Assembly (NCBI RefSeq): GCF_963675985.1
Contig: NZ_OY780956.1
Location: forward strand, 1 to 64,000
Source of the DNA: an uncultured Roseibium sp.
GTDB taxonomy: Bacteria; Pseudomonadota; Alphaproteobacteria; Rhizobiales; Stappiaceae
Direction of reading: 5' to 3'
DNA length: 64,000 nt
The translations under genes were made by a program, and so were the position numbers. Shown here piece after piece: positions 51,014 through 59,498 of the stretch (its first letter is position 1; each line of letters starts with the position of its first letter). The notes below the pieces were generated by a model that was not told the origin of the DNA, searched no databases, and worked only from the letters and a program-made list of their open reading frames with translations.

Positions 51014-52039
51014 ATGCTCCAGAAACGGACCGCCAAAACAATAATGAAGCTGGGGGCAACCGCCTCCAGCCTCTTCATCACCTTGTTCGGCCTCGTCTTG
51101 ATCACCTTCTTCATCGGTCGCGTCATCGCGATCGATCCGGTCGTTGCTATCCTCGGCGATCACGCCCGGCCCGAGGTCGTCGCGCGGATGCGTGCCGAAC
51201 TCGGCCTGGACAAGCCTTTGCTCGTCCAGTTCTGGATTTACATCCAGCATCTTGCGCAGGGAGATCTGGGCAAGTCGATCATGACATCCAACAATGTCCT
51301 GGATGACATCAAGCGTTACTTTCCGGCGACCTTAGAGCTCGGAACCATGGCAATGATAATCGCCACGGTCTTCGGTGTGCCTCTTGGTGTGCTTTCTGCG
51401 GTTCGACGCAACACCCTGTTTGACCAATTCATCCGGGTCTTCTCCCTGGTCGGTCATTCGACGCCCATTCCGGTGCTCGGACTCGTGGCGCTGCTCGTCT
51501 TCTATGCCAAGTTGGGGTGGGCGCCGGGCACGGGCCGTATCGGTGTTGCCTATGCCGGCCTGACGCCGACGGTAACCGGCTTTCTGACGGTCGATGCGCT
51601 TCTGGACGGTGATCTGGAGGTGTTCTGGGATGCCGTGAGTTACCTGCTCTTGCCCGCGTTCGTTCTCGCCTATTTCTCGATGGCTTACATCCTTCGCATG
51701 ACGCGGTCTTTCATGATCGATGCGCTGAGCGGCGAGTACATCATCACCGCCAGGGCCAAGGGGCTTTCGCCGATGCGTGTCATCTGGCGCCATGCCTTCC
51801 TCAATATTTCCGTTCGTCTGATCACGGTGCTGGCATTGACCTATGCGGGGCTTCTCGAAGGCGCCGTGGTGACGGAGATGATCTTCAGCTGGCCCGGGAT
51901 CGGCCAGTATCTGACCGTCTCGCTCATGAATGCGGACATGAATGCCGTTATCGGCGCAACCCTGGTCGTCGGCTCCGTCTACATGCTGATGAACCTGCTG
52001 GCCGACATTGCCTATCGACTTCTGGATCCGCGCCTATGA
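51014..52039 (+). CDS. DppB-like ABC transporter permease
   Basis: A 341-residue permease of the peptide/nickel type with six membrane segments. The first is ATASSLFITLFGLVLITFFI near residue 16. The periplasmic loop has LGLDKPLLVQFWIYI, typical for DppB. The EAA-like loop LSGEYIITARAKGLSPMRVIWRHAFLN is at about 237-263. ATG 51014 was chosen; ATG 51044 is an alternative. The stop overlaps the next ATG by 4 bp. Confidence 0.92.
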   Translation: MLQKRTAKTIMKLGATASSLFITLFGLVLITFFIGRVIAIDPVVAILGDHARPEVVARMRAELGLDKPLLVQFWIYIQHLAQGDLGKSIMTSNNVLDDIKRYFPATLELGTMAMIIATVFGVPLGVLSAVRRNTLFDQFIRVFSLVGHSTPIPVLGLVALLVFYAKLGWAPGTGRIGVAYAGLTPTVTGFLTVDALLDGDLEVFWDAVSYLLLPAFVLAYFSMAYILRMTRSFMIDALSGEYIITARAKGLSPMRVIWRHAFLNISVRLITVLALTYAGLLEGAVVTEMIFSWPGIGQYLTVSLMNADMNAVIGATLVVGSVYMLMNLLADIAYRLLDPRL

Positions 52040-52941
52040 CCATGCAATTTCTCGACCGCTCCTGGTGGGTTAGTGAGAGTCCCGATTCTCAAACCCAGGC
52101 AATCTGGGGCCAACGCTATCGGGCATGGCTTGCGTTCTACGCCAACAAGTCTGCCTTACTCGGCCTTTTCGTTATCGTACTTGCGTTGGTTTGCGCGATT
52201 TTCGCGCCCTTGCTGGCAACCCATGATCCTTATGCGCAGGAACTGGGGCAGAGGCTCCAACCGCCATCCTTCGAGCACTGGTTGGGAACCGACGAGTTGG
52301 GCCGTGACGTCTACTCTCGTCTGGTTTACGGTGCTCGCGTGACCCTCGGCATGGTGCTGGCGGTTGTCGTTCTGGTGGCCCCGGTCGGGCTTCTGATCGG
52401 CTGCGCCGCCGGCTACTATCGCGGGATCGCGGATGTCATCCTCATGCGCATCACCGATGTTTTTCTGGCCTTTCCGCGTCTCATTCTAGCCCTGGCTTTC
52501 GTCGCGGCTATCCAGCCGGGCATGACCAGCGCGATCATCGCCATTGCCTTGACGACCTGGCCACCTTATGCGCGCCTGGCCCGGGCGGAGACGATGATCA
52601 TCCGTGATGCCGACTATATCGCGGCGCTCAAGATGACCGGAGCATCGTCGTCGCGCATTGTTGTCCGGCATATCATGCCCCTGTGCTTCAGCTCTCTGAT
52701 CGTGCGGGTGACGCTCGACATGAGTTCGATTGTGATCTTCGCTGCCAGCCTGGGCTTTCTCGGCATGGGGGCGCAGCCGCCCACGGCCGAATGGGGCACG
52801 ATGATCGCGACGGCGCGCCGCTTCATTCTCGAACAGTGGTGGGTGCCTCTCATTCCGGGACTTGCCATCCTCATCATCTCGCTTGCCTTTAACCTCATGG
52901 GGGATGGGCTGCGCGATGCGCTTGATCCCAAGCAGGACTGA
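52036..52941 (+). CDS. DppC-like ABC transporter permease
   Basis: A 301-residue permease. After a cytosolic N-terminus with WGQRYRAWLAFYANKSALLGLFVIVLALVCAIFAPLLA (first helix near 38-58) comes the family motif HWLGTDELGRDVYSRLVYGARVTL (about 83-106). The EAA loop IRDADYIAALKMTGASSSRIVVRHIMP is at about 187-213. It overlaps the DppB-like gene by 4 bp and the ATPase gene starts 11 bp after. It forms the heterodimeric channel. Confidence 0.93.
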   Translation: MTMQFLDRSWWVSESPDSQTQAIWGQRYRAWLAFYANKSALLGLFVIVLALVCAIFAPLLATHDPYAQELGQRLQPPSFEHWLGTDELGRDVYSRLVYGARVTLGMVLAVVVLVAPVGLLIGCAAGYYRGIADVILMRITDVFLAFPRLILALAFVAAIQPGMTSAIIAIALTTWPPYARLARAETMIIRDADYIAALKMTGASSSRIVVRHIMPLCFSSLIVRVTLDMSSIVIFAASLGFLGMGAQPPTAEWGTMIATARRFILEQWWVPLIPGLAILIISLAFNLMGDGLRDALDPKQD

Positions 52942-52952
52942 GGAGACAGGTC

Positions 52953-53780
52953 ATGTTAGTAGAAATTTCCGGTCTTCGGATCGATTTCCCAACCGCCCAC
53001 GGCTTGCATAGTGCCGTTAGGGATGTCTCCATGACCCTCGGCACGGAAAAGCTCGGCATCGTCGGCGAGAGCGGATCCGGCAAATCGATGACCGCCCGTG
53101 CGTTGCTGAAACTGTTGCCTCCCTCGGCTAGGGTCAGCGCCGACAAGATGAAATTTGACGGGATCGACGTGCTGTCGGCGAGCGAGAGGAAAATGCGCTC
53201 GATCCGCGGCCGTCGGGCCGGACTCATCCTTCAGGATCCAAAATATTCACTCAATCCGATCATGACTGTCGGTAATCAGATCGCGGAAGCCTGGCGCAAT
53301 TTTAACAAGGGCTCCCGTCGGGAGGCGCGGGAAGCGGCAATCGATCTTCTCGCGCAGGTCCAGATCCGCAATCCGGAACGGGTCGCCAACAGCTATCCGC
53401 ACGAATTGTCGGGCGGTATGGGCCAGCGGGTGATGATCGCGATGATGATGGCCCCCGACCCCGAGCTCCTGATTGCCGATGAGCCGACGTCGGCGCTGGA
53501 TGCTTCGGTGCAGGCGGAGATCCTCAAGCTGATGGAAGATCTCGTCTCCCGCCGGAACATGGGACTGATGCTGATCAGTCATGACCTGCCATTGGTGCGC
53601 CACTTTTGCGATCGTGTGGTCGTCATGTATTCGGGCCGGGTGGTCGAGGTGCTGGAAGCCGACCAGCTTGGACAATCGCAGCATCCCTATACGCGCGCAT
53701 TGCTCGATTGTTTGCCGAGCCTGACCCATCCCAAGTCCCGCTTGCCTATCATGACACGAGATCCGGAATGGCTGACATGA
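52953..53780 (+). CDS. DppD-like ABC transporter ATP-binding protein
   Basis: A 275-residue ATPase. Walker A GESGSGKS is at about 38-45, the Q-loop LILQDPKYSLNPIMTVG near 91, the signature LSGGMGQR near 151-158 and Walker B LLIADEPTSALD near 172-183. It is shorter than typical DppD (about 325), ending near LPSLTHPKSRLPIM, so part of the C-terminal oligopeptide domain with its Cys cluster is missing or reduced. Its stop overlaps the ATG of the partner ATPase gene (53777-53780). Confidence 0.92.
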   Translation: MLVEISGLRIDFPTAHGLHSAVRDVSMTLGTEKLGIVGESGSGKSMTARALLKLLPPSARVSADKMKFDGIDVLSASERKMRSIRGRRAGLILQDPKYSLNPIMTVGNQIAEAWRNFNKGSRREAREAAIDLLAQVQIRNPERVANSYPHELSGGMGQRVMIAMMMAPDPELLIADEPTSALDASVQAEILKLMEDLVSRRNMGLMLISHDLPLVRHFCDRVVVMYSGRVVEVLEADQLGQSQHPYTRALLDCLPSLTHPKSRLPIMTRDPEWLT

Positions 53781-54529
53781 CCGAGATGAACAGCAACATG
53801 ATATCCGTAGCGAACTTGCGGGTCAGTTTTGGTCATCATGAAGCGGTGCGCGGCGTGAGTTTCGAAGTTCCTCGGGGCGGCAGTTTCGGCATCGTTGGAG
53901 AAAGCGGATCGGGCAAGTCCACTATCATGCGGGTTCTGGCGGGGTTGAACGAAACCTGGGAAGGCACGGTGTGTATCGATGGCAAGCCTCAAGGGCCCCG
54001 GCGCTCGCTCGACTTCTCCCGCAAGGTGCAGATGGTGTTTCAGGACCCCTACGGTTCGCTGCATCCGCGCCAGACAGTCAACCGTACGCTGATCGAACCG
54101 CTGCTCGTCCAGGGCATCGGCGACGTCGACAAGCGGGTGAGCCGGATTCTTTCCGATGTGGCGCTGCCATCCACTGCGCGCTTTCGCTATGCCCACCAGC
54201 TTTCCGGCGGCCAGCGCCAACGCGTGGCGATCGCTCGGGCGCTGATTTCCGAACCCAGCATGCTGCTGCTGGATGAGCCGACCAGTGCATTGGATGTTTC
54301 GGTCCAGGCGGAAATCCTCAATTTGCTTGCCGATCTCCGTCGGGAGCGCGATCTCACTTATCTGATGGTCAGCCACAATCTGGCTGTGGTCGCTCATCTG
54401 TGCCCTGAGCTGGGGGTAATGGAAAACGGCGAGATGGTGGAAATCCTGTCAGCCGAAGACCTGCGCGCAGGCCGCACGAAGCATCCGCAGACCACTCGTC
54501 TGCGCGAGCTGGATGTCGAACTGGAATAG
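53777..54529 (+). CDS. DppF-like ABC transporter ATP-binding protein
   Basis: A 250-residue ATPase, the second of the pair. Walker A GESGSGKSTI is near 41-50, the Q-loop MVFQDPYGSLHPRQTV near 88-103, the signature LSGGQRQR near 143-150 and Walker B LLLDEPTSALD near 165-175. Like its partner it is short at the C-terminus. The frame is open upstream through the previous gene; ATG 53777 overlapping that stop gives MTEMNSNMISVANLRVSFG, a sensible N-terminus. Confidence 0.92.
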   Translation: MTEMNSNMISVANLRVSFGHHEAVRGVSFEVPRGGSFGIVGESGSGKSTIMRVLAGLNETWEGTVCIDGKPQGPRRSLDFSRKVQMVFQDPYGSLHPRQTVNRTLIEPLLVQGIGDVDKRVSRILSDVALPSTARFRYAHQLSGGQRQRVAIARALISEPSMLLLDEPTSALDVSVQAEILNLLADLRRERDLTYLMVSHNLAVVAHLCPELGVMENGEMVEILSAEDLRAGRTKHPQTTRLRELDVELE

Positions 54530-54616
54530 TGGCGAAAGTCCTTAGAACGCCCCCCGAAACTATGTAGGAGACCTGACGGAACTGGACGTCTGGAGGGCCT
54601 TCGTTTGGAGACGCGA

Positions 54617-56203
54617 ATGACAATGATCCCGAACCGCACCCGATCGATCGTCTATTCGAACAGGGCTGCCGCGGCGACCTCCCATCCGCTGGCGACGCTG
54701 GTGGCCATCGAGACACTGAGCAAGGGAGGGAATGCGGTTGACGCGGCAGTCGCGGCCATCTCGGTTCAATGTGTCGTCGAGCCCCACCAGACCGGTGTAG
54801 GCGGAGACTGTTTTGCTCTTTACATGCCCCGGGGCGCGGCGGAGCCGATTGCCCTGAGCGGTGCCGGACGCGCACCGGAAGCGGCCAATCCGCAATACTA
54901 TGCGGATAACAACATCACTGAACTGGCATTGGACTCGCCCCATTCCGTCACGGTTCCGGGGGCGGTCGCAGGCTGGTGCCGGCTCGTGGCCGATCATGGG
55001 CGCCTGCCGCTAGGCACCCTGCTGGAACCGGCCATCCGTATGGCTCGGGACGGGTATGTCATTCAGCCGGTGGTCGGTTTCGACCTGGCCACCGAGAGCG
55101 CCCTTCTTGCCTCCCATCCGGTTGCTGCCGGTGTCTTCATGCCGGACGGCAAGCCCGTGCCCGAAGGCAGTCTCCACCGTCAGCCGCTGCTGGCCAAGAC
55201 CCTCGAGGCCATCGCAGAAAAGGGGCACTCAGGCTTTTATGGCGGCGAAATTGCCGACGACATGGTTTCCTGCCTGCGGAACCACGGCGGCTTGCACACC
55301 ATGGCGGATTTTGCAGCAGCCCGGGCCGACTATGTGCCGACAATTTCATCCCGTTACAAAGGCTTCGACATCGTCGAGTTGCCGCCGAGCGGTCAGGGGC
55401 TTGCGGCGCTGATGATGCTGAATGCGCTGGACGGTATGGAGCTTTCCGATCCCGCAGTGTCGGAAGCCGACCGTATTCACATTCTCGCCGAACTTGCCAA
55501 GCTGGCCTATCTGCACCGGAACGAGCTGTTCTGCGATCCGGATTTCGCATCCACACCGGTGCAGGAGCTCTTGTCCGGCGCGTGGGCCGCCTTCGCTCGC
55601 GCGGGCATCGACATGAAAAAGGCGGCAGCCCCCACCGTCTGGCCGGAAGTCACCCAGCGCGATACGGTCTATGCCTGTATTGTCGATGAGGAAGGCAATG
55701 CCATCTCCTTCATCAATTCGCTGTTTCATTCCTTCGGCAGCTGCATCATGGCGCCGAAATCGGGCGTCTTGTTTCACAACCGCGGGGCCCAGTTCTCCCT
55801 TCAGGCGGGACACCCCAATGCGATAGCCGGCGGCAAGCGTCCCTTGCACACCCTTATGCCCGGCATGGTCATGAAAGACGGAGCCTGTGTTGCCCCCTTC
55901 GGCGTGATGGGGGGGCCCTATCAGGCGGCAGGTCACGCCGAGCTCCTGTCGAATATTCTGGATCGGGGGCTGGACGTGCAGCAGGCGTTGGATGCGCCGC
56001 GCAGCTTCTCCTATCGGGGCGTTCTGGAGGTGGAACCGCGCGCGGACGAGAGCGTTCTGGACGACCTTCGGCGGCGCGGCCATGACGCGTGCTGGGCAAA
56101 AAGGCCGATCGGCGGCGGCCAGATCATCTGGAAAAACGCCAGGACCGGCGTTCTGGCTGCAGCATCGGATCCCCGTAAGGATGGCTGTGCGCTTGGCCTC
56201 TAG
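54617..56203 (+). CDS. gamma-glutamyltransferase family protein, no signal peptide
   Basis: A 528-residue member of the gamma-glutamyltranspeptidase (N-terminal nucleophile) family. The glutamate-binding GGDCFALYM is near 58-66 and small-subunit features FINSLFHSFGSCIMAPKSGVLFHNRG near 366. The self-cleaving Thr aligns with Thr350 (QRDTVYACIVDEEGN), equivalent to the Thr of TTHYSVVD in E. coli GGT. The second Thr of that motif is Val here. No signal peptide is present, unlike periplasmic GGT, so it should act in the cytosol. It lies between the importer and the ligase gene, fitting hydrolysis or transfer of a gamma-glutamyl group inside the cell. Confidence 0.88.
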   Translation: MTMIPNRTRSIVYSNRAAAATSHPLATLVAIETLSKGGNAVDAAVAAISVQCVVEPHQTGVGGDCFALYMPRGAAEPIALSGAGRAPEAANPQYYADNNITELALDSPHSVTVPGAVAGWCRLVADHGRLPLGTLLEPAIRMARDGYVIQPVVGFDLATESALLASHPVAAGVFMPDGKPVPEGSLHRQPLLAKTLEAIAEKGHSGFYGGEIADDMVSCLRNHGGLHTMADFAAARADYVPTISSRYKGFDIVELPPSGQGLAALMMLNALDGMELSDPAVSEADRIHILAELAKLAYLHRNELFCDPDFASTPVQELLSGAWAAFARAGIDMKKAAAPTVWPEVTQRDTVYACIVDEEGNAISFINSLFHSFGSCIMAPKSGVLFHNRGAQFSLQAGHPNAIAGGKRPLHTLMPGMVMKDGACVAPFGVMGGPYQAAGHAELLSNILDRGLDVQQALDAPRSFSYRGVLEVEPRADESVLDDLRRRGHDACWAKRPIGGGQIIWKNARTGVLAAASDPRKDGCALGL

Positions 56204-56306
56204 AGCACGTCGCGAAAAAGGGGATACCGGTTTTTCGCAACAAGACGTGCGTCAGTAACGGAGAGGGCATGTCACGTGAATTCGATTGAACGCGACATGC
56301 TTCAGG
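56202..56306. repeat. dispersed about 104-bp palindromic repeat, copy B
   Basis: Near-identical to the repeat at 12195-12298: it starts AGAGCACGTCGCGAAAAA and ends near CGCGACATGC, with the same internal GATACCGGTTTTTCGCAAC. It starts within the stop codon of the GGT-like gene and lies before the RidA-like gene. Confidence 0.7.
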
Positions 56307-56370
56307 TCGTCGGCGCTCAGAAGCATCGCGAGCGCAAACATTGGAAGTCGAAAACGAAAGAAAGCGTATC

Positions 56371-56868
56371 ATGAAGATCGAGCAACGCCTTGTTGACCTG
56401 GGGATCGAACTGACGGTTCCGATGGCAGGTCCGAAGCAATACGGCAAACGCTACGGCAAGATGAAACCCTTCGTCATCACCGGAACGACCATGCATCTAT
56501 GCGGACATTCTCCGGGCATGAAAGATGGCGTGGTGCGGTTTCCCGGTCGCCTGGGGCATGATGTGACCATAGAGGAGGGCTATCAGGCGGCAAGGCTTAC
56601 AGGAATCAACTGCATTTCCACGATCAAGCGGGCCATCGGCGATCTCGACCGGGTCACCGCGGTGGTCAGCACGTTGAACTACGTCGCCTGCACTCACGAT
56701 TTCTTCGAGCACTACAAGATCACCAATGGTCTGACCGATCTGCTGGAAGAGGTCTTCGGACCGGATATCGGCCTTGGTGCACGCGCCACTTACGGCGCAC
56801 CGTCGCTCACGGACAACTACTGTTTCGAGACCTCCATGATCCTCGAAATCGATGGCCCGGCCACCTGA
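56371..56868 (+). CDS. RidA/YjgF-family protein
   Basis: A 165-residue RidA-superfamily protein. The subfamily looks like the longer Atu1372/YjgF-like group rather than canonical RidA: VITGTTMHLCGHSPG near 40-54, the trimer-interface segment EGYQAARLTGINCISTIKRAIGDLDRVTAVVSTLNYVAC near 72-110, and ARATYGAPSLTDNYCFETSMILEI near 142. The canonical catalytic Arg region RxxVxVxxLP has ARATYGAPSL, so deaminase activity on imines is uncertain. RidA proteins remove reactive enamine/imine intermediates from PLP and flavin oxidases, both abundant here. The start ATG 56371 was chosen over 56341. Confidence 0.85.
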   Translation: MKIEQRLVDLGIELTVPMAGPKQYGKRYGKMKPFVITGTTMHLCGHSPGMKDGVVRFPGRLGHDVTIEEGYQAARLTGINCISTIKRAIGDLDRVTAVVSTLNYVACTHDFFEHYKITNGLTDLLEEVFGPDIGLGARATYGAPSLTDNYCFETSMILEIDGPAT

Positions 56869-56987
56869 CAAGTGCCTGTGCCGCTTGGGAACCGTGCGTG
56901 TTCCGCCCGATGCTCCAGCCGGCCAGGCCGAGTTCGGACAAACGTCGTTTGGCCGGGCAAGAGATTATCCGAAAAAGGTGTATTCGA

Positions 56988-58439
56988 ATGTCATCTCATC
57001 TTGAAATGCTGAAGAGCGGACGTCTGATGCGGGATGGTCTGCTCAAAGACTGCGATGCAGCGGCGGAACTGCTGGAAAAGGTCGAGGCGAGCGATCTCGA
57101 AACGGTGCGTGTTGTCTTTGCCGATCAGCACGGTCTTTTGCGTGGCAAGACGATCGCTGCGGAAGCTCTCGGTTCTATTTTCCGCTCCGGCCTGAACCTG
57201 CCGGGCACTCTGATGCTGAAAGACACCGCCAATCGCACGGTATTTCCAATCTGGGACGGCCGCACGCCCGGTGTGATGGAAACCATGTCGGGGGCAGGGG
57301 ACATGCTCCTCGTTCCCGATGCCACGACATTTCGGACCCTGCCCTGGAGCCCTCATTCGGCCTGGCTTTTCTGCGATCCGGTCACCCGGGACGGCAAGAC
57401 CCTGCCTTTCGCGCCGCGCCACGTCCTGCAACGGGCCATCGACCGGCTGGCCGGGCTCGGATACAGTCTGACCGTCGGTCTTGAGGTCGAGTTCCATGTC
57501 TTCGATCTGAAGGAAAGGGCCCTGGAACACAATGAGGCCGGCTTGCCGGGCATGCCGCCGCAAACCCGGCTCCTGGATCAGGGGTACCAATATCTTTCCG
57601 ACCAGAACTATGACCGGTTGGAGCCGGTGATGGACAGGCTGCGCCGCCATGCCCGTGCTCTCGGCCTGGTCGTGCGCTCCACCGAAGTGGAAATGGGTCC
57701 GAGCCAGTTCGAATTCACCTTCGACCCTGCCGGAGCGATGGAACACGCAGACAACATGATCATGTTCCGCGCCATGGTGAAGGAGGTTTGCGCGCGTCAG
57801 GGCCTGCACGCCACCTTTATGTGCCGGCCGAAGGTCGATAACACCGCTTCCAGCGGTTGGCATCTGCATCAATCCCTCGTCGATGCCGGAGGGAACAATG
57901 TCTTCATCCCCGAGGCGGCGGGCACGCTGACGCCACAAGCAAGCGCCTGGATCGGCGGGCTGTTGCGGCATGCGGCCGAAAGCTGCGTTCTGACCACCCC
58001 TACGGTCAATGGCTACAAGCGCTATCAGCCGTTTGCACTCGCTCCGGACCGGATCGAATGGGGGAACGACAACCGCGGCGCCATGATCCGAGCGCTGATT
58101 ACTCCGGGCGATGGGGCAAGCCGTATCGAGAACCGGGTGGCGGAGCCGGCGGCGAACCCTTATTTCTACATCGCCTCGCAAATCTTGTCCGGGGTTGCCG
58201 GACTCGAAGGCAACCTTGAAGCGCCGGAGCCGGTCGAAACTCCCTATGAGAATGCCGAGCGCAGCCTGCCTCCGAGTCTGATTGCGGCAATCGCGGCCTT
58301 CGAGGCCGGCGAACTCTTCCAGGCGGCTCTTGGTACCGATTTCACGGAATACATATCGGTCTTGAAGCGCGCCGAATGGAAGCGCTATCTCGCGACCGTT
58401 TCGGAGTGGGAGCAGCAGGAATATTTCAGCATCTTCTGA
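56988..58439 (+). CDS. glutamine synthetase-family gamma-glutamyl ligase
   Basis: A 483-residue glutamine-synthetase-fold enzyme. The N-terminal beta-grasp is VRVVFADQHGLLRGKTIAAEAL near 46-67. Metal/glutamate residues are in TVGLEVEFHVFD near 159-170, STEVEMGPSQFEFTF near 225, GWHLHQSL near 287-294 and NGYKRYQPFALAPDRIEWGNDNRGAMIRAL near 339-368, with IENRVAEPAANPYFY following. Such ligases (PuuA, GlnA3/4-like, gamma-glutamylmethylamide synthetase) join glutamate to amines with ATP. The frame opens at 56898, but MSSHLEML from 56988 is the better start. It ends the importer-GGT-RidA set and likely activates the amine substrate of this cluster. Confidence 0.9.
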   Translation: MSSHLEMLKSGRLMRDGLLKDCDAAAELLEKVEASDLETVRVVFADQHGLLRGKTIAAEALGSIFRSGLNLPGTLMLKDTANRTVFPIWDGRTPGVMETMSGAGDMLLVPDATTFRTLPWSPHSAWLFCDPVTRDGKTLPFAPRHVLQRAIDRLAGLGYSLTVGLEVEFHVFDLKERALEHNEAGLPGMPPQTRLLDQGYQYLSDQNYDRLEPVMDRLRRHARALGLVVRSTEVEMGPSQFEFTFDPAGAMEHADNMIMFRAMVKEVCARQGLHATFMCRPKVDNTASSGWHLHQSLVDAGGNNVFIPEAAGTLTPQASAWIGGLLRHAAESCVLTTPTVNGYKRYQPFALAPDRIEWGNDNRGAMIRALITPGDGASRIENRVAEPAANPYFYIASQILSGVAGLEGNLEAPEPVETPYENAERSLPPSLIAAIAAFEAGELFQAALGTDFTEYISVLKRAEWKRYLATVSEWEQQEYFSIF

Positions 58440-58459
58440 CCGGCGCTCTGACACGCCCA

Positions 58460-59335
58460 TTAGGATACCACGAACCTATAGACGGGTGTTCCTTCGGCCT
58501 CGACGCGGCAGCTGAATAGCTTCCCTTTTGAAGTCGTTGTCCCAGTCTCGCGGGTCAAGCCGGTAACGAACAGCGTTTTACCGTCGTCCCCTCCGAAACA
58601 GGGCATCGTCGGGGCAGCTATGGGCACTGCAATGGTTTTTAGCAGTTCCCCCTCCGGCGAGAAGACGTTGATGCAGCCTCCCGTAACTCCGGCGCTCCAA
58701 TAGTTTCCATCAGTATCGACGGCGGCCCCGTCGGGCAGGCCTTGCTCTTCCGTTGGCGAGGCAAGGAGACGGGGTTTCGCAATCGTACCTGTCGTTGGAT
58801 CGAAGTCCCACGCCCGGATTGCGGGCTCCCTGGAATCGGCGTGATAGAGGGTTAGATTGTCAGGGCTCCATGCCAATCCATTGGAAACGCGAATACCGTC
58901 GATCATCCGCGTACATGTACCGTCCGCAACAATGCGATAAAGCGCAGCCGTGGGCTGAGCCGGTCGGGTCGCGTGCATCGATCCGACCCAAAAGGCGCCA
59001 TCCGGGCCAACCTTGCCGTCGTTAAGGCGGTTCATCGCGCGATCGGGCTCCGGTGTCACCAAATGGTCGAGCGCACCTGTTGACGGCGTAAAGAAGCAAA
59101 CATCCTTTCTAAGCGAGACGATCAGGCGCTCGTCCGCGGTCAGTCCGATAGAGGTGACCGCATCCGGCATTGCGTGTCGCTCAAGCGAGCCCGTTGCCGG
59201 AGTGTAAGAAAAAATGGCCGGCAATAGGATGTCAACGAACCACAGAAGTCCGCGCGCGTCATCCCAGACAGGGCCCTCGCCGAGCGGGGTTTCCAGATCA
59301 AGACAAGGTTTAAAGGGTAAAGTTTCTCTGCGCAT
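58460..59335 (-). CDS. SMP-30/gluconolactonase-family hydrolase
   Basis: A 291-residue beta-propeller lactonase. The metal-site motifs are ETPLGEGPVWDDARGLLWFVDI (Glu near 19), SNGLAWSPDNLTLYHADSREPAIRAWDFD (Asn-Gly and Asp near 150-170) and MNRLNDGKVGPDGAFWVGSMH (Asn-Asp near 102). These give the calcium or zinc lactonase site. It hydrolyses a sugar or aldonolactone. The longer frame upstream crosses the promoter, so ATG 59335 was used. It diverges from the aldolase gene across a region with a GntR-type site. Confidence 0.9.
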   Translation of the reverse strand: MRRETLPFKPCLDLETPLGEGPVWDDARGLLWFVDILLPAIFSYTPATGSLERHAMPDAVTSIGLTADERLIVSLRKDVCFFTPSTGALDHLVTPEPDRAMNRLNDGKVGPDGAFWVGSMHATRPAQPTAALYRIVADGTCTRMIDGIRVSNGLAWSPDNLTLYHADSREPAIRAWDFDPTTGTIAKPRLLASPTEEQGLPDGAAVDTDGNYWSAGVTGGCINVFSPEGELLKTIAVPIAAPTMPCFGGDDGKTLFVTGLTRETGTTTSKGKLFSCRVEAEGTPVYRFVVS

Positions 59336-59448
59336 GAGGTCGCCTTCCCGGCAATAAGTGACTGAACGATTTCCGAACTCGGCAGGCTTCGTCTTGACGC
59401 TCCCTGTTTGAAGTCTGGTGCGCGCATATTGACTGTCGTCATTTATGG

Positions 59449-59462
59449 TATATCGTATATCA
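59449..59462. promoter_or_regulatory. GntR-type operator candidate 1
   Basis: TATATCGTATATCA lies between the divergent lactonase (starts 59335) and aldolase (starts 59499) genes. The identical 14-mer recurs at 61547, before the second importer, and a GntR-family gene lies between them. Confidence 0.6.
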
Positions 59463-59498
59463 AAATTCAAGACAGATGCTTTAAACGGAATATCCCTT

